A stretch of 64,000 nt of DNA from a virus, in the IMG/VR virus record IMGVR_UViG_3300027770_000050, positions 22,316-86,315 of that record. One strand, written 5' to 3'. Position 1 is the stretch's first letter; each line of letters begins with the position of its first letter. This document shows positions 9,632-16,689 of this stretch, one piece after another. Below the pieces are notes generated by a model that saw only the letters and a program-made list of their open reading frames with translations, was not told the origin of the DNA and did not search any database. A program made the position numbers and the translations under genes.

Positions 9632-10999
9632 TTAATTTCTTCTAGCTTCCGGTCTATTGAAAATTTCGCTTGCTACAGCAGCTAATTCAGACCTTTCAAC
9701 CTTACTTAATGTTACAGATGAAACAAGTTCACTTTTCTTTCCACCAGAAATTGCGTGAGAAAGACCATTAGATTTTGCATCAAGATAAGGATTTTCGACC
9801 TGTGAAAGGTCGCCAAGGAGGATGACTTTACTGTCTTTTCCGCATCTTTCTACAACCATCCTTGCTTCTCTAGGTGAAATATTTTCAGCTTCATCAAGAA
9901 TAATGACAGATCGTGGGATAGAACGTCCCTGAATAAAAGCCATAGCCTCTACTTCAATAATTCCATCTCTGCACATTTCTTCAAACATATTATTAGCTGA
10001 AAGAGATTTTGATCCTAAGATTTGATCAATATTATCTTTGATTGGACCAAGCCAAGCAGAGATCTTATCAAATTTATCTCCAGGCAAAGCACCAATATCT
10101 TTACCGCCAACAGGAATCAAAGGCTTCATAACAACAATTTTGTCATAGATACCTTCATTGATCATTTGTAACGCAGCTGCCAAAGCTAAGAATGATTTAC
10201 CTGTACCTGCTGGTCCAGAAAGAGTTACAAGAGGAATAGTTAGATCAGCAAGAATTTCTAAAGCACATTTTTGTTCTAAGTTTTTACCTTGAACACCAGA
10301 GTATCCTTTAGTCTCTTTTGCGTTAGATTTTTCTTTAAGAACTTTCAAAATACCTCTCTTGTATAGAGTTGGGCAAATACTTTCTCCATATTGAAATAAA
10401 ATAAATTCATTTGGATATATATCACCAAGTTTATTTACTGTATCTTCGGATAATTTTTTAAGTTCAATTTCGTTATCAGACCATAAATAGGTCCAGTCTG
10501 CTTGGCTTGTAAGTTCTAAATTTCTTAAGCCAGTATAAATTTCATCAGAAAGTTGATCAGATCTGTAATTTTCAGCTGCACATCCCCATGTGATAGCACG
10601 AATTCTCAATCCAGTATCTTTTGTAATAATTGCAACTTTTTTTCTTGGGTTTGCAGATTTAAGAGCTAAGCAGCATTCTATAATTGCGTTATCAGAGTGA
10701 ACTTTGACAATATTTGGTCGTTCGTTTTTTTGTAAAGGAGACTCTGTATTGTAGACGAACAATCTTCCTCCGAGCTCATTGATCTTCACACCTTTGAGAA
10801 GATCTTGAAGTGAATAATGTTCTAAATTTCTAAATACTTGTCTGGCTGACCATCCAACATTTTCTTTTCTTGTCTTGATGTCGTCTAAATCATCGATGAC
10901 TGCTAATGGTATGTAAATATCATTGTCACCGAATTTATATAGGGCAAGGGGATCGTGAAGTAAGACACAAGTGTCGATGATGTAAATATGCTTTGCCAA
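9632..10999 (-). CDS. phoH: PIN-PhoH fusion ATPase (PhoH2/YlaK type), 455 aa
   Basis: The protein joins an N-terminal PIN nuclease domain to a C-terminal PhoH ATPase. Proteins of this type (PhoH2) act on RNA as ATP-driven helicase-nucleases. PIN acidic residues are visible as IIDTCVLLHDP (Asp9), VIDDLDDIK (Asp36/37), HSDNAII (Asp103) and TKDTGL (Asp128). The ATPase has Walker A GPAGTGKS at 262-269, Walker B VIILDEAEN at 365-373 and GDLSQ at 396-400. The length is normal for PhoH2. The start appears to be TTG at 10999: a GAGGAG ribosome-binding site lies 9 bases upstream, and the only nearby ATG is out of frame and stops after five codons. PhoH is frequent in marine phages but its role in infection is unsettled. 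The gene lies between the J-domain gene and the giant repeat gene. Confidence 0.93.
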   Translation of the reverse strand: MAKHIYIIDTCVLLHDPLALYKFGDNDIYIPLAVIDDLDDIKTRKENVGWSARQVFRNLEHYSLQDLLKGVKINELGGRLFVYNTESPLQKNERPNIVKVHSDNAIIECCLALKSANPRKKVAIITKDTGLRIRAITWGCAAENYRSDQLSDEIYTGLRNLELTSQADWTYLWSDNEIELKKLSEDTVNKLGDIYPNEFILFQYGESICPTLYKRGILKVLKEKSNAKETKGYSGVQGKNLEQKCALEILADLTIPLVTLSGPAGTGKSFLALAAALQMINEGIYDKIVVMKPLIPVGGKDIGALPGDKFDKISAWLGPIKDNIDQILGSKSLSANNMFEEMCRDGIIEVEAMAFIQGRSIPRSVIILDEAENISPREARMVVERCGKDSKVILLGDLSQVENPYLDAKSNGLSHAISGGKKSELVSSVTLSKVERSELAAVASEIFNRPEARRN

Positions 11000-11028
11000 A
11001 TTATTGGTCTCCTCGCATTTTTGTTGAT

Positions 11029-11034
11029 ATTATA
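11029..11034 (-). promoter_or_regulatory. Possible -10 box for phoH
   Basis: A TATAAT lies on the minus strand 30 bases before the TTG start of phoH, within the 75-base gap after the J-domain gene. No convincing -35 box is found 16-18 bases upstream, where the sequence is A-rich. The box is inside a near-palindromic AT run, so chance occurrence is possible. Confidence 0.3.
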
Positions 11035-11074
11035 ATCACAGTATTCTTTTCTTTTTTATGCTTGGTGAGCCCTA

Positions 11075-12079
11075 CTAAAAAGGCAAGTCTGGTTTATCTG
11101 ATACAGCTTTTATAATCTTATGTTTATCAATATTATCAATAAAATCAGCTGCATTTTCATTCATTGTGGTTTCAAATTTTCTAATATTAAAAATTTGGTC
11201 TAGTTGTGACTTGTCAAATTCTTTTAATTTATCTGTTTCCATCCACTTTGTTTCAGTCACATTTGCAAGATTTTTATTTAATTTATTTAGTTTGCCGTCT
11301 TTAAAAAGTAAAAGATCTCCCGATAATAAACTGTCTAAATAACTATGCGCATTATCAAGATTAGTTGTTTCAAGAAGATTTTGATCGTTATATAAAACTT
11401 TAGTAATGCTAGCATTGGTCAAGATATTTCCCGTAGGACTTAGTACTTGTGTATTATCTCTTACAAAACACAAACTAGCTTTTGGTATACAAATATAAAT
11501 CTTAAATGGTAATGCATGTTCTACATCAGAACTATCTGACAATCTTAGAACTTCATTTTCATCATTTACTATTGATATTACAAGTTTTGATTTGTTATCT
11601 GTATTCTTGATTACAAAATCCCATTCATAGTTGTGCTCATTAGAAGTTGGATAAAATGCTGGTACTAAATTTAATTCTTCTTTTCTTTCACATAATTTCA
11701 AAAATAAACTAAATCCAATGCTATCTTCTGGAGTACCTTTGCGATATGTTCCTACTTTACTCCAATCAACATCAAAATCACTTTCTAAGCTTCCAATAGT
11801 AAATTCATCAAAGAAACCTTGATCATAAATTTTTTTTAGAATTGGATCTTCAAGTATTCTTCTAGCTCTAACAATATCCAAAAACGCTTCATTAGACCCA
11901 CCAAAATCAGGGTGACATTTTCTAGCTCTTTTTCTAAAAGCACTTTCTAGTATTTGAGAAGTCTTAACTCTCTCATCTCTAGATTTACCACTTGGCAAAT
12001 CAAGTTTATCAATATCTAAAATCTCATAATAATTCTTATTGAAATCGATTATTTTCTTTGGATCAAATTCATTTGACAT
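11075..12079 (-). CDS. J-domain (DnaJ-like) protein, 334 aa
   Basis: The first 90 residues form a J domain: NYYEILDI opens helix I, a charged insert follows (LPSGKSRDERVKTSQ), then AFRKRARKCHPDFGG with the diagnostic HPD at residues 56-58, and finally RARRILEDPILKKIYDQG. J domains stimulate the ATPase of Hsp70 (DnaK) and deliver clients to it. The remaining ~240 residues do not resemble the Gly/Phe, zinc-finger or substrate domains of DnaJ and are unrecognised. The protein is therefore a class III-like J protein that probably brings a phage-specific partner to host DnaK. It is the first gene of the minus-strand block, divergent from the gene at 12115 with only 35 bases between them. The J-domain call is strong; the partner is unknown. 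Confidence 0.85.
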   Translation of the reverse strand: MSNEFDPKKIIDFNKNYYEILDIDKLDLPSGKSRDERVKTSQILESAFRKRARKCHPDFGGSNEAFLDIVRARRILEDPILKKIYDQGFFDEFTIGSLESDFDVDWSKVGTYRKGTPEDSIGFSLFLKLCERKEELNLVPAFYPTSNEHNYEWDFVIKNTDNKSKLVISIVNDENEVLRLSDSSDVEHALPFKIYICIPKASLCFVRDNTQVLSPTGNILTNASITKVLYNDQNLLETTNLDNAHSYLDSLLSGDLLLFKDGKLNKLNKNLANVTETKWMETDKLKEFDKSQLDQIFNIRKFETTMNENAADFIDNIDKHKIIKAVSDKPDLPF

Positions 12080-12114
12080 AAGAGTTTTATAAAGATTTAA
12101 AGAATAAAAATAAT

Positions 12115-12594
12115 ATGTGGTACAAATTTGCTCAGACTCATCCTTATATTGAAAAAGCTATAGATAGATTTAATCTAACAAAGGATCCTAATAAAGCTGG
12201 ATATGTATTATCTGACGGTAAGATGTTGGATTTTTCAGATGGTCATGATGTCAGAGACCTTACTCATGACAGTGTTTTTGAAGTCATGCCTATAATGCCA
12301 GATATAGAAGATGGATATACAAATTTTCATAAACAATATGTTGTTCCATTTATGCAAAGCACTGATAGTATAAGAATTTCTAAAGATGGAAATGACTTAA
12401 GCGTTGAAATACACACAATTCCATCTAAAGAACAAATAATCGCTATACAAAAAAGTATAAACAAAGGTGACAATTTCTTTTACGAAATACCTATGCTTCC
12501 AAATGATCCTGGTGGCGCAATATATGATACTAATCCATCATATATTGGAAAATGGTTGACAGATATCAAAAACGTCATGATTGGAAAAAAATAA
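12115..12594 (+). CDS. MWY-start hypothetical protein, 159 aa
   Basis: I do not recognise a family. The protein begins MWYKFAQTHPYIEKAIDRF. This N-terminus recurs in three neighbouring genes (12596, 13067 and the minus-strand gene starting at 14968), each starting ATGTGGTA. The rest is soluble and moderately acidic, with DGHDVRDLTHDSVFEV and a C-terminal segment DPGGAIYDTNPSYIGKWL. No clear Shine-Dalgarno sequence precedes the start, only A-rich sequence. It is the first of three consecutive plus-strand genes, with a 1-base gap to the next start, so they are likely co-translated. Confidence 0.75.
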   Translation: MWYKFAQTHPYIEKAIDRFNLTKDPNKAGYVLSDGKMLDFSDGHDVRDLTHDSVFEVMPIMPDIEDGYTNFHKQYVVPFMQSTDSIRISKDGNDLSVEIHTIPSKEQIIAIQKSINKGDNFFYEIPMLPNDPGGAIYDTNPSYIGKWLTDIKNVMIGKK

Positions 12595-12595
12595 C

Positions 12596-13066
12596 ATGTG
12601 GTACAAAACTGCTCTCAAGGGACATAAAACTTACTATGATTTCAATGATCTTAGTTATGAATTGAAACAAGTTTCTGACACTGATGATAGTGATTGGAAG
12701 CATTCTGGAACAAGAATGAGAATAATATCATATGTCTTAAATGCATATGATTTAGAACATATGGATAAAGATAAACCAGTTGGGAAAATGCATTTAGACT
12801 TAGATTTCTATAGTTCTGGTAAAAAACAAATATATATCAAATTAGTCAGAACTGATGATTACCATGAAGGGATGGGTGTAGCTTCTAATCTTTATAAATG
12901 GCTTAAATATAATTATGAGAATTTTGATAAACCAGAATATTTAGTTAGTAATCCAATCAATCCAGCCGCAGAAAGAATTAGAGAAAAAATATTAGGAAAA
13001 CCTCAAAGTTTGTATCCTATGCGTGAATATGATTTAGATTATTCTCAAGGAAAATTGGATATTTAA
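12596..13066 (+). CDS. Possible GNAT-fold N-acetyltransferase with MWY start, 156 aa
   Basis: The central part resembles the acetyl-CoA binding segment of GNAT acetyltransferases. A beta strand (IYIKLVRTD) runs into YHEGMGVASNLYKWLK at 89-104, fitting the (R/Q)xxGxG/A loop and helix, and NPINPAAERIREKI at 119-132 resembles the late NxxAxxxYxK motif. The first motif position carries Glu or His instead of the usual Arg/Gln, so activity is uncertain. I start the gene at the ATG at 12596 (MWYKTALKG) rather than at an in-frame TTG at 12581, because the ATG keeps the MWY N-terminus of its neighbours and avoids overlap with the gene before. The substrate is unknown. The alternative is an unrelated alpha/beta protein. 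Confidence 0.6.
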   Translation: MWYKTALKGHKTYYDFNDLSYELKQVSDTDDSDWKHSGTRMRIISYVLNAYDLEHMDKDKPVGKMHLDLDFYSSGKKQIYIKLVRTDDYHEGMGVASNLYKWLKYNYENFDKPEYLVSNPINPAAERIREKILGKPQSLYPMREYDLDYSQGKLDI

Positions 13067-13492
13067 ATGTGGTATCGAGAAGCAGTAACATATAATCTCC
13101 TTGGTCAACTCACCGAAGGTAATCCAAAGAAAAAGATTATTAAACAATTTGTTGATGATGAAATTGATGATCTCAATATTGAAGATCAACAAGATGATCA
13201 AACTGAGGAACCCACTCAAGAAGCACCAGAGTTTACTCCAGTTCCTACTAATATTCCCCCAGCAACAGACACACCTGCTGGAGTTGCAAATAGAGAACCA
13301 ATTCAAGTTCAACTACCAGCTAATTTTAAAGTTCCACCATTGCATGAATTTTGTCATTGTGAAATAAATACATTGCCTAGCGGAAGACAAATTTGGAAAC
13401 TTGGCAATGGGGAAATGCACTGCTCAGAATGTGTTATGAATAGAGATTTGTTTAACAGATCAAATGAATTAGCTTACAGAAATATTACGTAA
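13067..13492 (+). CDS. MWY-start protein with MuF-like cysteine-rich C-terminus, 141 aa
   Basis: Three parts are visible: an MWYREAVTYN start, an acidic and Pro/Gln/Thr-rich linker (residues 30-80, EEPTQEAPEFTPVPTNIPPA), and a compact C-terminus. The C-terminus carries VPPLHEFCHCEI (Cys96, Cys98) and MHCSECVMNRDLFN (Cys119, Cys122). PLHxxCxC resembles the C-terminal PxHPNCRC signature of MuF-type minor head proteins, but here it stands without the MuF helical domain. The CxC...CxxC arrangement could bind one zinc. The start follows the preceding stop directly (TAAATG). The last 8 bases overlap the 3' end of the convergent gene at 13485. Function is unknown; a small head-associated protein is one possibility. 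Confidence 0.7.
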   Translation: MWYREAVTYNLLGQLTEGNPKKKIIKQFVDDEIDDLNIEDQQDDQTEEPTQEAPEFTPVPTNIPPATDTPAGVANREPIQVQLPANFKVPPLHEFCHCEINTLPSGRQIWKLGNGEMHCSECVMNRDLFNRSNELAYRNIT

Positions 13493-14075
13493 GTATAGTA
13501 TTTATTTTTATTGTGTAACCGTGCAAATCTACATCAATCTTCTTTTTCAAGATTTTATTGTTTGGTGATTTGACAACTGATAATGCTTTAAACATTCTTG
13601 TTTTTAGCAATATAGAAATATCAAGCTTATTTATTTCTTTCTTTATAAAATTCTTTATTTTTAAAAAATCACTTTCTGTATGCAATAAATTATAAAAAAT
13701 AGTTTCTTCAAATGTTTCAAATAAATCAGAATAAATTTTAGATTCTTCTCTTGATATACATTTGAACAATTCTAGCAACGTATAGTTTATGTAATTATAT
13801 TTTTTTAAATTTATAAGACAAAAATCATCTATTTCTTCTATTTCAAATAAAAAGTCAAGAGAACCATAAATTTGATGAAGTTCCCCATCATTTGTAATTA
13901 AATAGAAAGCTATTATTCTAAAGCTTTCTATTACACAAACAATAGGCTGTCCAGATCTTAAATTAAATTTTTCAAGCACACTTATATTTTTTGGATTTTT
14001 AATTCCAAGTAAATGTATTTCTTTTTCAATACTCTGTTTTACATTTTGTCTACAGAATGTTATAAATGCATTCAT
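13485..14075 (-). CDS. Hypothetical protein, 196 aa
   Basis: I do not recognise this protein. It is Ile/Leu/Lys/Phe-rich, in keeping with the very AT-rich DNA of this block, and predicted mixed alpha/beta (IYGSLDFLFEIEEIDDFCLI). No transmembrane segment or catalytic motif stands out. The ATG overlaps the stop of the upstream 200-aa gene (ATGA), so the two are translationally coupled. The 3' end overlaps the convergent gene ending at 13492 by 8 bases. The pairing with a Cys-cluster protein suggests a shared task, but its nature is not visible. Confidence 0.7.
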   Translation of the reverse strand: MNAFITFCRQNVKQSIEKEIHLLGIKNPKNISVLEKFNLRSGQPIVCVIESFRIIAFYLITNDGELHQIYGSLDFLFEIEEIDDFCLINLKKYNYINYTLLELFKCISREESKIYSDLFETFEETIFYNLLHTESDFLKIKNFIKKEINKLDISILLKTRMFKALSVVKSPNNKILKKKIDVDLHGYTIKINTILT

Positions 14076-14674
14076 AAAATTATTTGATCTACAATTGTTT
14101 GATTTATATACTTTTCAGATAATCCCCAAGTATTTTTCCAATAATCTATTATTTTATTTTTTCTTGAAATTAAAAAATTAGTTTCGTGAATTCTTTTTGG
14201 TATATTCGTATCTTTTATTAACTTTGTTTTTTCTAAACTTCTTGTTTTGTAGAGATTAAAAATTTTGTCTGTGAATTTTTCATCATTTTCTTCAATATAC
14301 TTAAATAAATAATCTTCACTGTATGGATTTGTTCTGACGTGATCATGCAACATCACACAATCTGGATAATAATTATCAATTACCGAATTAATATGATCTA
14401 AAATAGTATTCTTTTTGTTTTTTGGTAATAAAAAAATATCTATAGGTTTTAAGTTTATTTTTTTCAAGTTGGCTTCGTTTTGTTTTTTAAATACTAGATA
14501 ATTAAGTTCGTGAGATTTAATTATTAAATCTTCTGAATCAAAACACTTACAAAAAATAAACCAAGGACAATCTTCGCATCCTAATAAAAATGCTCTCAAA
14601 CTGATTAATATTTCTATTTTATCAAGTTGAGAGCATTCAGTTATTTTTTTACTGATCTCAAGTATTGTGTTCAC
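14072..14674 (-). CDS. Hypothetical protein with CxxC-CxC cluster, 200 aa, GTG start
   Basis: I do not recognise this protein. A tight cysteine group GCEDCPWFIFCKC (Cys33, 36, 42, 44) could bind zinc or an iron-sulphur cluster. The remainder is Lys/Asn/Ile-rich and contains DCVMLHDHVRTNPYSEDYLF. The start is taken as GTG at 14674 because the nearby ATG triplets are out of frame and quickly stop. The gene begins 6 bases after the stop of the 95-aa gene. Its stop overlaps the ATG of the 196-aa gene (ATGA). It belongs to a four-gene minus-strand operon running from 15203 to 13485. Confidence 0.7.
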   Translation of the reverse strand: MNTILEISKKITECSQLDKIEILISLRAFLLGCEDCPWFIFCKCFDSEDLIIKSHELNYLVFKKQNEANLKKINLKPIDIFLLPKNKKNTILDHINSVIDNYYPDCVMLHDHVRTNPYSEDYLFKYIEENDEKFTDKIFNLYKTRSLEKTKLIKDTNIPKRIHETNFLISRKNKIIDYWKNTWGLSEKYINQTIVDQIIL

Positions 14675-14680
14675 TTCTCA

Positions 14681-14968
14681 TCATTTTTCTTTGAACATCT
14701 CGCTGACTTTCTTTTCAATTAATGGCATCAATTCTAAACCTGGTGCTGCATTTCTTACATTACCAAAAGTTTGATATTCTTCTATTAGCATATCTCTAAA
14801 TCTTGCGAGATATCTACTCACCATTATGTCAGTGGGATTGTATATACGCTTTTGTAAAAAAAGTTTCATCAAAATAACTTTTTTAGCATCTGACATTATG
14901 ATTTTTTCTTCATAATCTGGAAAACTTTTGTCATCTTTATCTTTTCTATTTAAAGCTTGATACCACAT
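14681..14968 (-). CDS. MWY-start small helical protein, 95 aa
   Basis: A short, charged, largely helical protein starting MWYQALNRKDKDDKSF. It shares the MWY N-terminus and the ATGTGGTAT start codons with three plus-strand genes nearby although it lies on the opposite strand. Helices are suggested by VSRYLARFRDMLIEEYQTFG and LMPLIEKKVSEMFKEK. No known domain is recognised. The ATG lies one base after the stop of the upstream 77-aa gene. Confidence 0.7.
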   Translation of the reverse strand: MWYQALNRKDKDDKSFPDYEEKIIMSDAKKVILMKLFLQKRIYNPTDIMVSRYLARFRDMLIEEYQTFGNVRNAAPGLELMPLIEKKVSEMFKEK

Positions 14969-14969
14969 A

Positions 14970-15203
14970 TTATTTTTCTATCTTCAAGTCTTGTACGTGA
15001 ATTTCATTGTAGGCAAAAGCTACATTTTGGCTTGGAACGTTGAATAAACATATTGACATTTTCTCATCTTTGTAAATAGTATAGAAATCTTTATTTACAA
15101 TAAGAACTCCTTCAATATGTCCAATTAAGGTATTTGGATTGTAAGTTTGAATCTTCCATTTTCCAAATCCTCTATTTTGTGAATTATTATCAATAATTGC
15201 CAT
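14970..15203 (-). CDS. Hypothetical protein, 77 aa
   Basis: A small protein (MAIIDNNSQNRGFGKWKIQT) that looks beta-rich (LIGHIEGVLIVNKDFYTIYK, then NVAFAYNEIHVQDLKIEK). A good ribosome-binding site (GGAGGAGAG) lies just upstream of the ATG. It is the first gene of the minus-strand operon and is divergent from the ClpX-like gene, with an 81-base gap that must hold promoters for both directions. No family is recognised. Confidence 0.7.
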   Translation of the reverse strand: MAIIDNNSQNRGFGKWKIQTYNPNTLIGHIEGVLIVNKDFYTIYKDEKMSICLFNVPSQNVAFAYNEIHVQDLKIEK

Positions 15204-15237
15204 ATCTCTCCTCCAGATATCTATAGTATTATTTTAT

Positions 15238-15268
15238 TCGACACTTATTTCCTACCTAGATGTATAAT
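15238..15268 (+). promoter_or_regulatory. Possible promoter for the clpX-like gene
   Basis: A perfect -10 TATAAT (15263-15268) stands 16 bases before the ATG of the ClpX-like gene in the divergent gap. The best -35 candidate TCGACA (15238-15243) is 19 bases away, longer than ideal. The -10 is convincing and the -35 weak, so activation by a phage factor is possible. A predicted start near 15275 would leave a leader of only about 10 bases. Confidence 0.4.
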
Positions 15269-15284
15269 AAAAATAGGTAAATAT

Positions 15285-16652
15285 ATGTCAAAAAAGTCCC
15301 TTGCCAAAACAGTATGTAATTTTTGTGAACGTCCAGCTAGTAAAGAAGTTATCACAGATATTGAAGTATTAAGCGAATTATTGACGGGTAAAAGCTTAAA
15401 TATTTCTTTATGTACTTTTTGTTTTCAAAGTTATCTTGCTGGAAATAAATTTGGACAGATGCAAGTACATCAAAACATTCTTTCTATGATTATAAACGCA
15501 GATGAAAAAGCTAGTGTTTTGTCTCTCAAAGAAAGGATCGCTGAAGTTGCTCCTGTATCTAAAAGACATCTTTTTGGTTTAAATAATTACAGACTGAAGA
15601 ATACTAGTCCACACGAGCTTTATGAGGCTTTGGAGAAAAAAGTAGTTGGACAAGATTTAGCTAAGAAAAGATTAAGTATTGCTGTTTACGAACACATAAG
15701 AAATATTATCAATGAAGATGTTTCAGAAAAGCAAAATATTTTGTTCCTTGGTCCTTCTGGTAGTGGAAAAACATTAATTGTAAATACAATCTCAAGTCAC
15801 TTAGAAGTTCCATTTGTTTCTGGAGATGCAACTTCTTTTTCTCCAACTGGTTTTCAAGGTAGTGATGCTGATAGCTGTATTACTGATCTTTTAATCAAAG
15901 CTAATGGTGAAACATCTTTAGCTGAAAAAGGTGTTGTTTTTATTGATGAAATTGACAAATTGGCTTCATCTCATAATTCTGCAACAAGATTAGAAAGTTT
16001 TCATTATTCTACTCAATCAACATTGTTAAAGTTAATTGAAGGCAAAAAAGTAAAGATAAATCCAAATGCTCTGGGTGAACAAACAACATTCCCTTACGTT
16101 GTAGACACTTCTAAAATCTTATTTTGCTTTGGTGGAGCGTTTAATCATTTAGAGAAAATTGTAGCTAAAAAGTTAGGTTTATCTGAAGGCTCAATTGGTT
16201 TTAGAAAAAATAATAAGTTAGAATACGAAAACCAAATAAAAAACTATGAAATTTACAACAATGTCTCACACGATGTTCTTGTTGAAAGTTTAATTGAATA
16301 TGGATTAGCTACTGAATTTGTTGGAAGATTGCAGTCTATAGTTCCTCTTGTTCCATTATCTAAAGAACAAATGCTATATTGTTTGAAAGATTTAGATAAT
16401 TCTCCAATAAAGAAAACTATTTTATTGTTTGCTGAATCAAATGTAGAAGTTGAATTTGATGAAAAATATTTTGATGCAGTTGTAGAAAAAGCTATTAAGT
16501 CTGGAACTGGAACTAGAGCTCTTAATTCAATTGTTAAATCATCAATTTCACAAGCAGCTTTTAGTTTATTAGGAAAAGTTAACTCAAGCAGGAAGCATAT
16601 TGTTTTAACAGAAAAATGCGTTTCTAATCCTAATGAATATTTGACACTTTAA
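15285..16652 (+). CDS. clpX: ClpX-like AAA+ protein unfoldase with zinc domain and IGF loop, 455 aa
   Basis: The protein follows ClpX along its whole length. An N-terminal zinc-binding domain has C11-C14 and C43-C46 (CNFC, CTFC). The AAA+ core has Walker A GPSGSGKT at 156-163, Walker B VVFIDEIDKL at 217-226, the VDTSKILFCFGGAF segment, an EFVGRL arginine finger at R348 and a sensor-2 GTGTRAL with R411. It keeps SIGF at 303-306, aligned with the IGF loop by which ClpX docks on ClpP. The pore loop is GFQG (189-192) where bacterial ClpX has GYVG. The RKH loop before VDTSK is replaced by NPNALGEQTTFPY, so substrate choice has probably changed. It likely unfolds selected proteins and may feed them to host ClpP. 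No clpP is in this window. Confidence 0.93.
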   Translation: MSKKSLAKTVCNFCERPASKEVITDIEVLSELLTGKSLNISLCTFCFQSYLAGNKFGQMQVHQNILSMIINADEKASVLSLKERIAEVAPVSKRHLFGLNNYRLKNTSPHELYEALEKKVVGQDLAKKRLSIAVYEHIRNIINEDVSEKQNILFLGPSGSGKTLIVNTISSHLEVPFVSGDATSFSPTGFQGSDADSCITDLLIKANGETSLAEKGVVFIDEIDKLASSHNSATRLESFHYSTQSTLLKLIEGKKVKINPNALGEQTTFPYVVDTSKILFCFGGAFNHLEKIVAKKLGLSEGSIGFRKNNKLEYENQIKNYEIYNNVSHDVLVESLIEYGLATEFVGRLQSIVPLVPLSKEQMLYCLKDLDNSPIKKTILLFAESNVEVEFDEKYFDAVVEKAIKSGTGTRALNSIVKSSISQAAFSLLGKVNSSRKHIVLTEKCVSNPNEYLTL

Positions 16653-16689
16653 AGGATTAGAGCATCTTGAGTTTGAATTATATATTATT

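Noticed and set aside
12581-12595. TTG start giving MEKNN before MWYKTALKG
   Set aside because: It would overlap the previous gene and hide the MWY N-terminus shared with the neighbours; the ATG at 12596 is preferred.
15204-15284. T4-type late promoter (TATAAATA) in the divergent gap before clpX
   Set aside because: No exact match; the visible box is TATAAT, listed as a weak sigma70-like promoter.
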